Assembly: GCA_030429105.1 (NCBI GenBank)
Contig: JAUIDE010000016.1
Span: 1 to 54,855 of the forward strand
Length of the DNA: 54,855 nt
Reading direction: 5' to 3'
Origin: Alphaproteobacteria bacterium
Lineage (GTDB): Bacteria; Pseudomonadota; Alphaproteobacteria; Rhodobacterales; Rhodobacteraceae
Shown: positions 35,663 through 44,085 of the stretch, one piece after another
Position numbering within the stretch: the first letter of the stretch is position 1
How the letters are laid out: every line of letters begins with the position of its first letter
The notes under the pieces: generated by a model
What the model was told of the DNA's origin: nothing
The model's input: only the letters and a program-made list of their open reading frames with translations
Database searches by the model: none
Made by a program: the position numbers and the translations under genes

Positions 35663-36366
35663 GGATACCTCGCACCGGCGCGAAACAGCGCCTCCTCCTG
35701 GACCGGCTCGGCGACATGCGCGATCCGGTCCACATAGATGCCGGGGGTGACGACGATCTCGGGGTCGATGCTCCCCTTCTCCCCGATCTCCCGCACCTGC
35801 ACGATGCTCGTCTTCGCCGCCATGCACATGATCGGCCCGAAATTCCGGGCCGAGAGGCGATAGGTGAGGTTGCCCGCCCTGTCCGCCCGGTCGGCCTTCA
35901 CCAGCGCGAAATCGGCCTTGAGCCAGGTCTCCAGCACATAAAGGACGCCGTCGATCTCGCGCGTCTCCTTGCCCTTCGCCAGCTCCGTGCCGGCGGCTGT
36001 GCGGGTGAAGAAGGCGGGCATTCCGGCGCCGGCGGCGCGGATGCGCTCCGCGAGCGTGCCCTGCGGCACAAGCTCCAGCGCGATCTTCCCATCGAGATAA
36101 AGCTCGGTGAAGCAGCGCGCGTCATTGGTGCGGGGATAGGAGCAGATCACCTTCTCCACCCGCTTCTCCCGGATCAGCGCGGCGAGGCCGACCTGCCCGG
36201 TTCCGGCGTTGTTGTTGACGATGGTGAGGCCCCTGGCCCCCTGGTCGATCAGCGCATGGACCAGTTCGATCGGCGCGCCGGAGCCGCCGAAGCCGGAAAT
36301 CATCACCGTCGCCCCGTCATGGACAGGGGCGACGGCCTCATGGGGAGTCGTCACGGGCTTTGTCAT
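35659..36366 (-). CDS. 3-Oxoacid CoA-transferase subunit A
   Basis: 235 residues. The CoA-binding GFGGSGAPIELVHAL motif is near residue 25, with NNNAGTGQVGLAALI and the GNLTYR...NF motif. It closely resembles PcaI/ScoA-type alpha subunits. It precedes subunit B and follows the frameshifted acyl-CoA ligase by 40 bp on the same strand. Confidence 0.88.
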   Translation of the reverse strand: MTKPVTTPHEAVAPVHDGATVMISGFGGSGAPIELVHALIDQGARGLTIVNNNAGTGQVGLAALIREKRVEKVICSYPRTNDARCFTELYLDGKIALELVPQGTLAERIRAAGAGMPAFFTRTAAGTELAKGKETREIDGVLYVLETWLKADFALVKADRADRAGNLTYRLSARNFGPIMCMAAKTSIVQVREIGEKGSIDPEIVVTPGIYVDRIAHVAEPVQEEALFRAGARYP

Positions 36367-36406
36367 GCGCGAAACCTAGCCGCGCCGTGTAACGGAGGGA
36401 AGACGC

Positions 36407-37785
36407 TCACGCCCCCGCCTCGATCCGGCGGCGGAGCCCGAGCCGGTCCGCCTTCCCGGTCGGGCCGAGGGGGATCGCCTCCCCGATATGGATGCGGTCC
36501 GGCAGTTTCCACGGCTCCAGCCGCCCGCGCGCCCAGTCGCGGAGCGCCTCCCGATCGAGAGAAGCGCCGGGCGCGGGGACGATGAGGAGGTGGATCGCCT
36601 CGCCCCGCGCCGCGTCCGCCGCCCCGGTCGCGAGGCAGGCGGCGATTTCGGGATGCGCGGCGAAGGCCGCCTCCACCTCCATCGGCGCGACCTTGTTGCC
36701 GCCGCGGTTGATGATCTCCTTCAGCCGCCCGACGAGCCGCACCGCGCCCGAAGGCGCGATCTCCGCCATGTCCCCGGTCCTGAGCCAGCCCTCCGCAAGC
36801 GCCGCCGCGGTGAGGTCCGGCCGGTCGAGATAGCCCCGCATGAGGTAAGGGGTGCGGATCTGGAGCTCGCCCGTTTCCGCGTCGATCCGCGCCTCCTGCC
36901 CCGGCGCGACCTCGCCCAGCGTGCCGAGATTCGCAGCGAACCGCTCGCCCTCATTGAAGAAATCGCAGCCGTTCGTCTCCGACAGCCCGTAAAGATCCGC
37001 GATCCGCGCCGCCGGAAAGGCGGCGGAGAGCGCGGAGCCGAGGGCGGGGGAGAGCGTCTCGCCCCCCGTCATAAGGAGGAGCGGCGCGGGGACGGGCTCG
37101 CCCCCGCCGCCAGCATCGCCCGCAGCATGGTCGGGACGGCGGCGAGCGCATCCGCCTCCCCCGCCGCCAGCGCCGCCCGCATCGCGCCCGGGTCGAACCG
37201 CCCGACGAGGCGGAGCGAGCCGCCGCGCATTAGCGTGAGGAACGCGACCCATTGCCCGAAGATGAAGGTGAGCTGGAGCGGCAGGATCGTCCGCCCCCCC
37301 GGCGCCCAGCCGAGCCGCGCCTCGATCTGCGCGAGCTTGCCGCGGAACCCCTCCGCCCCGATCACGACACCCTTCGGCGCGCCCGTCGAGCCCGAGGTGA
37401 AGATGACGAGCGCCGCCCCTTCGAGCAGCGGCCTTGGCGGCGGCGGCGCCTCCCCGATCCGGTCGAGGGGCTCCCCCGCCGCAAAGTCGAGCGCGAAGCG
37501 CGGCCTGACGAGCGAGAGCACCGCCTCCCGCGTCGTCGGCGAAGCGGCGCGGGAGAGCGGGACGGCGACGCATCCCGCCGCCATCGCCCCCAGCATCGCC
37601 GCAAGGTCGGAGGCGCGGTTCGAGACGGGGAGGATCACGGGCTCCCACGGAGCGGCCCCGGCGGCGCGAAGCGCATCCGCAGCGCGGCGCGCTTCGTCGA
37701 ACAGCGCCGCGCCGGTCGTCTCCCCCGTCTCGTCCGCGATGCGGGCGCCGGGGGCGACCCCGCCGAGAATCTCGTCATTCAGCAT
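36407..37785 (-). pseudogene. Acyl-CoA ligase (AMP-forming) interrupted by a one-base frameshift
   Basis: Two overlapping frames together make one ANL-family ligase of about 459 residues. The N-terminal frame (ATG at 37785) carries the phosphate-binding FTSGSTGAPKGVV motif and runs to AVPTMLRAMLAAG; the C-terminal frame resumes with PAPLLLMTGGE, then YGLSETNG, TGDMAE, GRLKEIINRGG and the catalytic Lys in GPTGKADRL. The switch falls at a run of five C at 37101-37105 and needs one extra base. It is either a true recent inactivation or a sequencing error in a homopolymer; all motifs are otherwise intact. Confidence 0.8.
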
Positions 37786-37902
37786 CCGCGCGCCCTCCCC
37801 CGCCATCGGTAGCGGAAAGCGGCGGGCGGGGGGAAGGGCGACGGGGGAGTCATCTCCGGTTCTGACCGGCGGCCAAACCGGCGTCATGAGTCGGGCGGCG
37901 CC

Positions 37903-38101
37903 AGAAGCGCCCAGCGGATCAGACCCGTGGCTGATCCGCCCGCGGCCGCCGCCCCCCGGCGGCCGCGTTTCCGCGCCCGCCGCGGCGACCGCCGGCGGAT
38001 CTTCGACCGACGCGGCGGCTTGGCGCCCCTCGCCCTGCGGCTTGCGCCTCCGGGCGACGGCCTCTGCGACCTTCCCCCGGAAGGTCGCTGATCGAGGCCG
38101 G
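37903..38101 (-). repeat. 199-bp structured intergenic repeat, copy 2
   Basis: Lies in the 428-bp divergent gap between the CoA-ligase gene and hupE, in reverse orientation to copy 1. Hairpins on the plus-strand numbering are 38066-38088, 37941-37967 and 37914-37939, in the same order and spacing as copy 1. A TTGACT hexamer (minus strand, 38128-38133) with an AATTCT 15 bp later sits just upstream of its 5' edge and could be a weak promoter. The rest of the gap, 37786-37902, shows nothing recognisable. Confidence 0.8.
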
Positions 38102-38160
38102 GGAGAAGAATTGCGAACGCGCGGCGAAGTCAACCGCCCCGTCATGAACGCGCAACGCGA

Positions 38161-38207
38161 TTGACAGCCGCGCCCCCGCCTTCCGAAAGTGGCGCCGTCA
38201 CAAGGAG
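38161..38207 (+). promoter_or_regulatory. hupE promoter -35 and ribosome-binding site
   Basis: A perfect TTGACA is at 38161-38166; no convincing -10 follows at 17 bp. AAGGAG at 38202-38207 is six bases before the hupE ATG. Confidence 0.4.
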
Positions 38208-38213
38208 CACGCC

Positions 38214-38828
38214 ATGACCCGCCGCCTCGCCTCCGCTCTCCTCGCCCTTCTCGCGCCGGGCGCTGCGCTGGCGCATCACCCGCTCGGCGGCGCGCCGATG
38301 GAGACCTTCGCCCACGGGCTCCTTTCGGGGATCGGCCACCCGATCCTCGGCTTCGACCACCTCGCCTTCCTCCTCGCCCTCGGCGCCGCGGCGGCGATCA
38401 CAGGGCGCGCCCTCGCGCCCCTCGCCTTTCTCGGCGCGATGGCGGCGGCGGCGGCGCTCCGGCTCGATCCGCCATTCGGGGAGGGGCTCGTCGCCCTCTC
38501 CCTCCTTGCGCTCGGCCTCGGGCTCGTCAGCGGGCGGGGGCTCGGCGGCGGCGCCGCGCTCGGGCTCTTCGCGCTGGCGGGGCTCGCGCATGGCGCGGCT
38601 TTCGGCGCGGCGGTCACCGGAGTCGAGGGCGAGGCCGCGGCGCCCGTGCTCGCCGGCTATCTGATCGGCCTCGTCGCGACCGGCGGCGCGCTCGCCGGCC
38701 TCGCCGCCCTCGCCGCCCGCCGCCTCGCGCCGGCCGCGCTCCGCCTCCCCGGCGCCGCACTGGCCGGCATCGGCGGCTTCCTGCTTCTCGAGGCGGCGGA
38801 GGGCGCGCTGCTCTCCGCCCTCGCCTGA
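38214..38828 (+). CDS. HupE/UreJ family membrane protein
   Basis: 204 residues. Signal-like N terminus ending ALA, then the family hallmark HHPLGG...FAHGLLSGIGHPILGFDHLAFLLALG near residues 21-60, with several His residues likely to bind metal, followed by five to six hydrophobic helices. HupE/UreJ proteins transport nickel or cobalt for hydrogenase, urease or cobalamin enzymes. No such enzymes are encoded nearby, so the metal is unknown. It is followed one base later by the tandem GNAT gene. Confidence 0.85.
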   Translation: MTRRLASALLALLAPGAALAHHPLGGAPMETFAHGLLSGIGHPILGFDHLAFLLALGAAAAITGRALAPLAFLGAMAAAAALRLDPPFGEGLVALSLLALGLGLVSGRGLGGGAALGLFALAGLAHGAAFGAAVTGVEGEAAAPVLAGYLIGLVATGGALAGLAALAARRLAPAALRLPGAALAGIGGFLLLEAAEGALLSALA

Positions 38829-38829
38829 C

Positions 38830-39768
38830 ATGGCCCTTACGATCCGCCCCGCCGCACCGCGGGAGGCGGCGGCGCTATTGGAGGCGAGCCATGCGCTGAT
38901 GCGCTCGCTTTTCCCCGCGGAGGCGAACCATTTCCTCGACATCGACAGGCTCGCCGCGCCGAACATCCGCTTCCTTGTCGCGGAAGAGGAAGGCGTCCTC
39001 CTCGGCTGCGCCGCGCTCCGCATCTCCCCCGACTATGGCGAGGTGAAGTCCATGTTCGTCGCGCCGGAAGCGCGGGGCAAGGGCGCCGGCGCCGCTCTCC
39101 TCGCCGCGCTGGAGGCAGAGGCGAAGGCGGCGGGCCTCCCCGCCATGCGGCTCGAAACCGGAACCGGGCTCGACGCCGCGCACCGCCTCTACCGCGCCGC
39201 CGGCTTCATCGATTGCGGGCCCTTCGGCGACTACGAGGAGAGCCCGTTCAGCCTCTTCATGGAAAAGCGCCTGCCCGCCCCGCCCGTCCGCCGCGCCGGC
39301 CCGGGGGAGGACTGGGCGGCGGTCCGCGCCCTCGTCGCGGAAGCCTTCGCCTATATGGAGGGGCGGATCGACCCGCCCTCCTCCCTCCACCGCTGGACGG
39401 CTGAGACCTTCGCCGCCGAAGCCGCCGCCGGCGCGGCCTTCCTCGCGGAGGCGGGCGGGCGGCCCGTGGCCTGCCTCTTCGCGAAGCCGGAGGGCGAGGC
39501 GCTCTATATCGGCAAGGTCGCCGTCGCGAACGCCTGGCGCGGCCGCGGCCTCGCCCGGGCGCTGATCGAAGCGGCGGAGGCGGAGGCGCGGGCGCGCGGC
39601 CTCTCGACGCTGACGCTCGGCTCGCGGATCGAGCTCGCCGAGACGCACGCCGCCTTCGCCGCCCTCGGCTTCGCGCGGACGGGGGAGAGCGCGCATCCCG
39701 GCTTCGACCGGCCGACCAGCATCGCCATGGCGCGGCCTTTGAATCGCCCACCGGTTCCCGTCACATAG
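38830..39768 (+). CDS. Tandem GNAT N-acetyltransferase
   Basis: 312 residues made of two GNAT domains. Domain 1 (about 1-150) has VAPEARGKGAGAALL; domain 2 (about 155-305) has VANAWRGRGLARALI. Both acetyl-CoA pyrophosphate-binding loops look intact, so both halves could be active. Substrates unknown. Starts one base after hupE ends. Confidence 0.85.
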   Translation: MALTIRPAAPREAAALLEASHALMRSLFPAEANHFLDIDRLAAPNIRFLVAEEEGVLLGCAALRISPDYGEVKSMFVAPEARGKGAGAALLAALEAEAKAAGLPAMRLETGTGLDAAHRLYRAAGFIDCGPFGDYEESPFSLFMEKRLPAPPVRRAGPGEDWAAVRALVAEAFAYMEGRIDPPSSLHRWTAETFAAEAAAGAAFLAEAGGRPVACLFAKPEGEALYIGKVAVANAWRGRGLARALIEAAEAEARARGLSTLTLGSRIELAETHAAFAALGFARTGESAHPGFDRPTSIAMARPLNRPPVPVT

Positions 39769-39808
39769 GGAAAACGATTCGGGCGCCCGGCGCCGGGAGG
39801 GGAACGCC

Positions 39809-40183
39809 ATGCCGACCTATGAGTACAAGACCGTCGCCGCGCCGCGCCGCGCGCCCAAGGCTTCCGGCGCGAAGGGGCCGGAGGCGCGGCTCGCCCATGC
39901 GATGCAGGAACTGATCGCCGCGGAGGCGCGGCAGGGCTGGGACTATCTGCGCGCCGATTCCCTGCCGGTGGAGGAGGGCGGCGGGCTCTTCTCCAAGTCC
40001 GTCACGATCTGGCGCGCCGTGCTCGTCTTCCGGCGGGAGGTCGCGGCGCCGCGCCGCGCCGAGCCCGAATTCGTCGCCGCCCCCCGCGCCCCGGGCGAGC
40101 CGCGGGAGCCCTTCATGAGCGTCGCCTCCTCCCCCGCCGGGCCGGACCGGGCGGAGCCGCTCCCCGGCGCGCGGCGGGATTGA
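39809..40183 (+). CDS. DUF4177-like small protein
   Basis: 124 residues. Residues 1-75 resemble the DUF4177 fold (YEYKTVAAPRR..., LIAAEARQGWDYLRADSLP, WRAVLVFRRE). The C-terminal 45 residues are Pro/Ala/Arg-rich and probably disordered. GGGAGGGGAACGCC precedes the ATG. Function unknown. Confidence 0.7.
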   Translation: MPTYEYKTVAAPRRAPKASGAKGPEARLAHAMQELIAAEARQGWDYLRADSLPVEEGGGLFSKSVTIWRAVLVFRREVAAPRRAEPEFVAAPRAPGEPREPFMSVASSPAGPDRAEPLPGARRD

Positions 40184-40190
40184 GCGCGGC

Positions 40191-40349
40191 TCAGTCCACC
40201 GCGTCCCCCACCGCCTCCACCGCGCCGACCGTCAGATCGACCGCGCCGCCGACGACCGTCGTCGTCACGTCCACCGCGCCCTCGACCACGGTTCCGACCA
40301 CGCAGCCCGCGAGAAGCAGCGCCGCGAGGGCCGCCGCCGCGCCCCTCAT
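40191..40349 (-). CDS. Small lipoprotein, 52 residues
   Basis: The start MRGAAAALAALLLAGC is a signal peptide with a clear lipobox LLAGC (Cys16), giving a mature lipoprotein of only 37 residues. The mature part is a repetitive Val/Gly/Thr/Asp pattern (VVGTVVEGAVDVTTTVVGGAVDLTVGAVEAVGDAVD) with a period of roughly 11 residues. Its ATG overlaps the bolA stop as ATGA. Small proteins of this style are annotated only as hypothetical; the function is unknown. Confidence 0.7.
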   Translation of the reverse strand: MRGAAAALAALLLAGCVVGTVVEGAVDVTTTVVGGAVDLTVGAVEAVGDAVD

Positions 40350-40581
40350 TCCGAAAGCTCGAGCGCGAGCGCGTGGACCGGCCCGGCCAGCTCCGCCGCC
40401 AGCGCCTGATGCACGAGGCGGCTCCGCTGCACCCGGCTCACGCCGGCGAAGGAAGGGGCCTTCATGCGGACGCGGAAATGCGTCTCCCCCTCCGGCCTCG
40501 CCCCGGCATGGCCGGCAGCGCCTCGGGCGAGAAGGCGCCCTGAAGCTTCGCGCGGATCGTTTCCTGAACCTTCATCGCCAT
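40346..40581 (-). pseudogene. bolA: bolA-like gene with internal out-of-frame deletion
   Basis: The start ATGGCGATGAAG... encodes MAMKVQETIRAKLQGAFSPEAL, a normal BolA N terminus, but this frame then fails. The rest, GHAGARPEGETHFRVRM...AGVSRVQRSRLVHQALAAEL, lies in another frame. The conserved D-E-S-x-x-H segment that should sit between the halves is missing. About 28 bp appear deleted near 40514-40522, shifting the frame. Neighbouring genes (lipoprotein, J-domain protein) are intact. A sequencing error cannot explain loss of a whole motif, so the gene is probably dead. Confidence 0.7.
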
Positions 40582-40655
40582 CCTCTACAGTCTTTCGCCT
40601 TGGCCGGGCCGCCGCATGGGCTATGCTCTCCGGCTGACTCGCCCGAGAGGAGGCC

Positions 40656-41303
40656 ATGAGCGCCCGATCGCCCCTCGACTATGACATCTCCGTCACCGCG
40701 GACAAGCGGCGGCGCGCCCGCGCGCGCGGCCTGAGCGGGGAGACGGCGGCCGAGGCGCGGAAATGCGAGCATCAGGGCTGCCAGAATCCCGGCCTCTTCC
40801 GCGCCCCGAAATCGCGGGAGAACCTCTTCGACTATCGCTGGTTCTGCGAGGACCATATCCGCGAGTTCAACAAGTCCTGGAACTATTTCGAGGGCTGGAC
40901 GGAGGAGGCGCTGGACGCGCAGGCGCGGGCCGAGCGGGCCTGGGAGCGGCCCACCTGGAAGCTCGGCCAGCGCCCCGCCAACGGCGCGCACATGGACGGC
41001 CGCGCCTGGGCGCGGGAGGGCTTCTCGGACCCGTTCGAAGTGCTGGGCGAGAAGGCGACGCTCAATCCCGGCGCGGAGCGGCACGCGGCGCAGCGGCGGC
41101 GCCTGCCGAAGAACGAGGAAAGCGCCCTCGGCATCCTCGGCTGCGGGCCGGAGACGCCGAAGGTCGATATCCGCAAGCGGTTCAGGCAATTGGTGCGCGA
41201 CCTTCACCCCGACATGAAGGGCGGTAGCCGGGAGGACGAGAACCGCCTGCGGGACGTCGTCTGGGCCTGGGACCAGATCAAGGGCTCACGGAATTTCGCC
41301 TGA
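40656..41303 (+). CDS. J-domain (DnaJ-like) protein
   Basis: 215 residues. A C-terminal J domain (about 150-212) contains ALGILGC, RKRFRQLVRDLHPDMKGG with the essential His-Pro-Asp, and an ending typical of J helix IV. The N-terminal part carries the family-specific KCEHQGCQNPGLFRAPKSRENLFDYRWFCEDHIREFNKSWNYF with Cys residues that may bind metal. In Rhodobacterales this gene usually sits between bolA and cobS; here cobS does not follow. Confidence 0.9.
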   Translation: MSARSPLDYDISVTADKRRRARARGLSGETAAEARKCEHQGCQNPGLFRAPKSRENLFDYRWFCEDHIREFNKSWNYFEGWTEEALDAQARAERAWERPTWKLGQRPANGAHMDGRAWAREGFSDPFEVLGEKATLNPGAERHAAQRRRLPKNEESALGILGCGPETPKVDIRKRFRQLVRDLHPDMKGGSREDENRLRDVVWAWDQIKGSRNFA

Positions 41304-41330
41304 GAGACAACGGGTTCAGGGGTAGACCTG

Positions 41331-41783
41331 ATGCGCATTCTCCTCGTTTGCCTCGGCAATATCTGCCGCTCCCCGATGGCGGTCGGCGCGCTTCGCGCCC
41401 ATGCCGCGCGGGCGGGGCTTTCGCTCCATGTCGAGGGGGCGGGGACGGGAGGGCATCATGCGGGCGAGCCGCCGGACCGGCGGGCGGTCGCCGCCGCCGC
41501 GCGCCGGGGCTTCGACATATCCGCGCTCCGCGCCCGCCGGGCGGAGGCGGAGGATTTCCGGCGCTTCGATCTCGTCTATGCGATGGACCGCGCGAATCTC
41601 GCCGCCCTCGCCCGGCTCCGGGGGCCGGAGGGCGCGCCGCTCGGGCTCTTTCTCGACGAGGCGGGCGGCGCGGCCGGGCGGGAGGTTCCGGACCCTTACT
41701 ATGACGGCCGGTTCGAGGAGGCGCTGGACCTCATCGAGGCGGCCGCCGCGGGGCTCATCGCCCGGCTGGCGCGGGCCGGGTGA
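41331..41783 (+). CDS. Low-molecular-weight protein-tyrosine phosphatase
   Basis: 150 residues. The P-loop is VCLGNICRSP with nucleophile Cys7 and Arg13, and the general acid is in VPDPYYDG near the C terminus. It dephosphorylates phosphotyrosine proteins or related small substrates. No tyrosine kinase or polysaccharide genes are adjacent. Confidence 0.92.
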   Translation: MRILLVCLGNICRSPMAVGALRAHAARAGLSLHVEGAGTGGHHAGEPPDRRAVAAAARRGFDISALRARRAEAEDFRRFDLVYAMDRANLAALARLRGPEGAPLGLFLDEAGGAAGREVPDPYYDGRFEEALDLIEAAAAGLIARLARAG

Positions 41784-41813
41784 ATTTCGAAGTCTTCGAC
41801 GATATGACCGGAT

Positions 41814-41845
41814 CGGGGCATAGCCCCGCCCGCTCACCGTGAGCG
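41814..41845. terminator. Bidirectional terminator-like hairpins in a convergent gap
   Basis: CGGGGC-ATA-GCCCCG at 41814-41828 and a 15-bp palindrome CGCTCAC-C-GTGAGCG at 41831-41845, the latter one base from the stop codon of the UbiH-like gene. They fill the 63-bp gap between convergent genes. No T-tract on either strand. Confidence 0.55.
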
Positions 41846-41846
41846 C

Positions 41847-43022
41847 TCAGCGCACCCCCATCCCCAGCTTCATCGCCAGCCGCCGCGCCGGGCGGACGCG
41901 GATCAGCGCGCCAAGGCCGAGGCGGCGGAGGTCGCGCAGCGGCTGCGCCTCGGCCATCGCCGCCCGATTGAGCGCGTCCACCCCGGCGACCCGCGCGGCG
42001 AGTTCGGGCCAGCGGCGGGCGTAGCGGGCGAGCGCCGCGGGCGCGCCCGCATCCCCCTCCCCCATCGCGGCGCGGAGCGCGGCGAGGTCGCCGAGGGACA
42101 TGTTGAGCCCCTGCGCCCCGATCGGCGGCACCACATGCGCCGCCTCGGCGACGAGCGCGACGCGCGGCGCCGTCAGCCGGTGCGCCATCAAGGAGATCAT
42201 CGGCCAGGCGGCGCGGGGGGAGACGACCCGGAGCCGCCCGAGCACGCCGAGGCTTCGTTCGTTCGCCGCCTCCTCGAACGCCTCCTCCGGCAGGGCCAGC
42301 AGCCGCTCCGCCTCCGCAGTCCGCTCCATCCAGACGACGGAGGAGCGGGGGCCGTCCGCGCCGTCGGGCGTCGGCACCAGCGTGAAAGGCCCGCCGGTGC
42401 GGTGGATCTCGGTCGAGACGGCGCGGTGCGGCTCCTCATGCGCGACGGTGAAGACGAGCGCCTTCTGCCCGTATTCCGTGCGCCGCGCGCCGATCCCCGA
42501 AAGCCGCCGCACCGCGCTCTCCCGCCCGTCCGCGCCGATCACGAGCCGGGCGCGGATCGTCTCCCCGGTCGAGAGCCGGGCGATGGCGCAGTCCCGCCGC
42601 ACGGTCAGCGCCTCCAGCGCCGCTTCGTTGAGAATGCGCGCCTCAGGGAGCCCGGAGAGCCGCTCGCGGAGCGCGCGGCGCATGGCGGAATTGGGGACAT
42701 TCCAGCCGAAGCCGGGCTGGCCGAGTTCCGCGGCGACGAAATCCCCGATCTCCCGCGCCTTGTTCTCCCGCCCCCCGGCGTCGATCAGGCGCATCGTCTC
42801 CAGCGGCGCGATCTCCGCCGCGAGGAGGGGCCACACGCCCGCCTCCTCCAGCAGGTCGACCGCGGGGCGGAGGAAGGCGGTGGTGCGGCTGTCCCGCATC
42901 CCGGCCTCCGTGCTCTCCCGGTCCGCCAGCGTCACGCGCCGGCCGGAGGCGGCGAAGAGCGCGGCGGCGGTGAGCCCGGCGACGCCGCCGCCTACGATGA
43001 GGATGTCTGTCTCGCTGTTCAT
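41847..43022 (-). CDS. UbiH/Coq6-type FAD monooxygenase
   Basis: 391 residues from the ATG at 43022. Rossmann motif DILIVGGGVAGLTAA at residues 5-19, the GADGRESAVRR (GD/ADG) motif near 190, and the second FAD motif ALVAEAAHVVPPIGAQGLNMSLGD where the usual GDAAH reads AEAAH. Homologs hydroxylate the ubiquinone ring. Which position is modified cannot be told from sequence. Confidence 0.85.
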   Translation of the reverse strand: MNSETDILIVGGGVAGLTAAALFAASGRRVTLADRESTEAGMRDSRTTAFLRPAVDLLEEAGVWPLLAAEIAPLETMRLIDAGGRENKAREIGDFVAAELGQPGFGWNVPNSAMRRALRERLSGLPEARILNEAALEALTVRRDCAIARLSTGETIRARLVIGADGRESAVRRLSGIGARRTEYGQKALVFTVAHEEPHRAVSTEIHRTGGPFTLVPTPDGADGPRSSVVWMERTAEAERLLALPEEAFEEAANERSLGVLGRLRVVSPRAAWPMISLMAHRLTAPRVALVAEAAHVVPPIGAQGLNMSLGDLAALRAAMGEGDAGAPAALARYARRWPELAARVAGVDALNRAAMAEAQPLRDLRRLGLGALIRVRPARRLAMKLGMGVR

Positions 43023-43062
43023 GGCTGGCAATCTAGCGGCCCGCCCGCCCGCCGCCAGCGCG

Positions 43063-43389
43063 TCAGAGAAGCGCGGCCCGCGCCGCCGCATCCCAGCCGA
43101 CAAGAACCCGCCCCTCATGCTCGATCACCGGCCGCTTCACGAGCGCGGGATGAGCGAGGAGGAGCGCGGCGGGCTCCTGCGCCCGCTCCGCTTCGGAAAG
43201 CCCGCGCCAGGTCGTGGACTTGCGGTTGACGAGCGCCTCGGCTCCAGCAGCCTCAAGCCAACGGGCGAGGCGCGCCGCGTCCAATCCCGCGCGAATGTCG
43301 GCGATCTCCGCGTCCTTGCCGGCCGCCTGAATCTCCTTCAGCGCCTTGCGGCATGTGTCGCAGGTCTTCAATCCCCAGAGCTCGATCAT
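43063..43389 (-). CDS. ArsC/Spx-like thioredoxin-fold protein
   Basis: 108 residues. C-x-x-C near the N terminus (KTCDTCRKAL), NRKSTTWRGLSE and the conserved VKRPVIEHEGRVLVGW stretch mark the ArsC/Spx/YffB fold. Genuine arsenate reductase is possible, but there are no ars genes nearby, and YffB-like members have glutathione-linked roles. It ends the HAD gene pair on the minus strand, one base after that gene stops. Confidence 0.82.
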   Translation of the reverse strand: MIELWGLKTCDTCRKALKEIQAAGKDAEIADIRAGLDAARLARWLEAAGAEALVNRKSTTWRGLSEAERAQEPAALLLAHPALVKRPVIEHEGRVLVGWDAAARAALL

Positions 43390-43390
43390 C

Positions 43391-44038
43391 TCACCCCCTC
43401 GTGACCATCTGGAGGAATGCGGAGAGGTCGTCCGTCGCCGCGTCGGCGTGCTCGCCTTCCTGCTCCTCCGTGATCCAGAGCGTCCGCATCCCCATCGCGC
43501 GGGGGGCGGCGAGGTTGCGGTGGTCGTCCTCCACCATCGCGGCGCCGGCGGGGGCGAGCCCATCCTTCGCGAAGACGGAGCGGAAGGCCGCCATGTCCGG
43601 CTTCGGGACGTAGCCCGCATCCTCCACGCCGTAGCGGGCGTCGAAAAGCCCGGTCAGCCCGCGGGCGGCGAGCACCCGGTCCGCATGGCCGCGGCTGCCG
43701 TTCGTGTAGACGATCTTCCGCCCCGGCAGCGCCGCGATGGCCGCCGCCAGCGCCGCGTCGGGCGAGAGCCCCGAAAGGTCGATGTCGTGCACGTCGTCGA
43801 GATAGGGCTCCGGGTCCGCGCCATGGACGCGCATGAGCCCGGCCAGCGTCGTCCCGTGCGCGCGCCAGTATTCGGCGCGGAGCCGGTCCGCCTCCGCCGG
43901 CTCCACGGAGAGGAGGCGGGAGACATAGGCGGTCATCTTCGCCTCGATCTGGTCGAAGAGCCGCGCCGAGGCGGGATAGAGCGTGTTGTCGAGGTCGAAG
44001 ACCCAGGCGTGCGCGGAGCGGAAGAGATGGTGCGGCAT
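43391..44038 (-). CDS. HAD-superfamily pyrimidine 5'-nucleotidase-like phosphatase
   Basis: 215 residues. HAD motif I FDLDNTLYP (nucleophile Asp15), motif II IVYTNGS, motif III Lys in VPKPD and motif IV VEDDHRNL. The DLDNTLYP form with a helical cap is the SDT1/Phm8-like pyrimidine 5'-nucleotidase subgroup; a role in nucleotide clean-up or thiamine precursor dephosphorylation is known for relatives. Confidence 0.87.
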   Translation of the reverse strand: MPHHLFRSAHAWVFDLDNTLYPASARLFDQIEAKMTAYVSRLLSVEPAEADRLRAEYWRAHGTTLAGLMRVHGADPEPYLDDVHDIDLSGLSPDAALAAAIAALPGRKIVYTNGSRGHADRVLAARGLTGLFDARYGVEDAGYVPKPDMAAFRSVFAKDGLAPAGAAMVEDDHRNLAAPRAMGMRTLWITEEQEGEHADAATDDLSAFLQMVTRG

Positions 44039-44085
44039 GGCCGACGCCTATAGGAGATGGAGCGGCGGAGGCAAGGGAGTCGCAC

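Noticed and set aside
37069-38145. Conserved reading frame through both copies of the 199-bp repeat (RSATFRGK... and RSAAFRGK...)
   Set aside because: The frames stay open in both copies, but the differences fit base pairing in hairpins, there is no shared start or stop, and the peptide is low-complexity; structure explains the conservation better.
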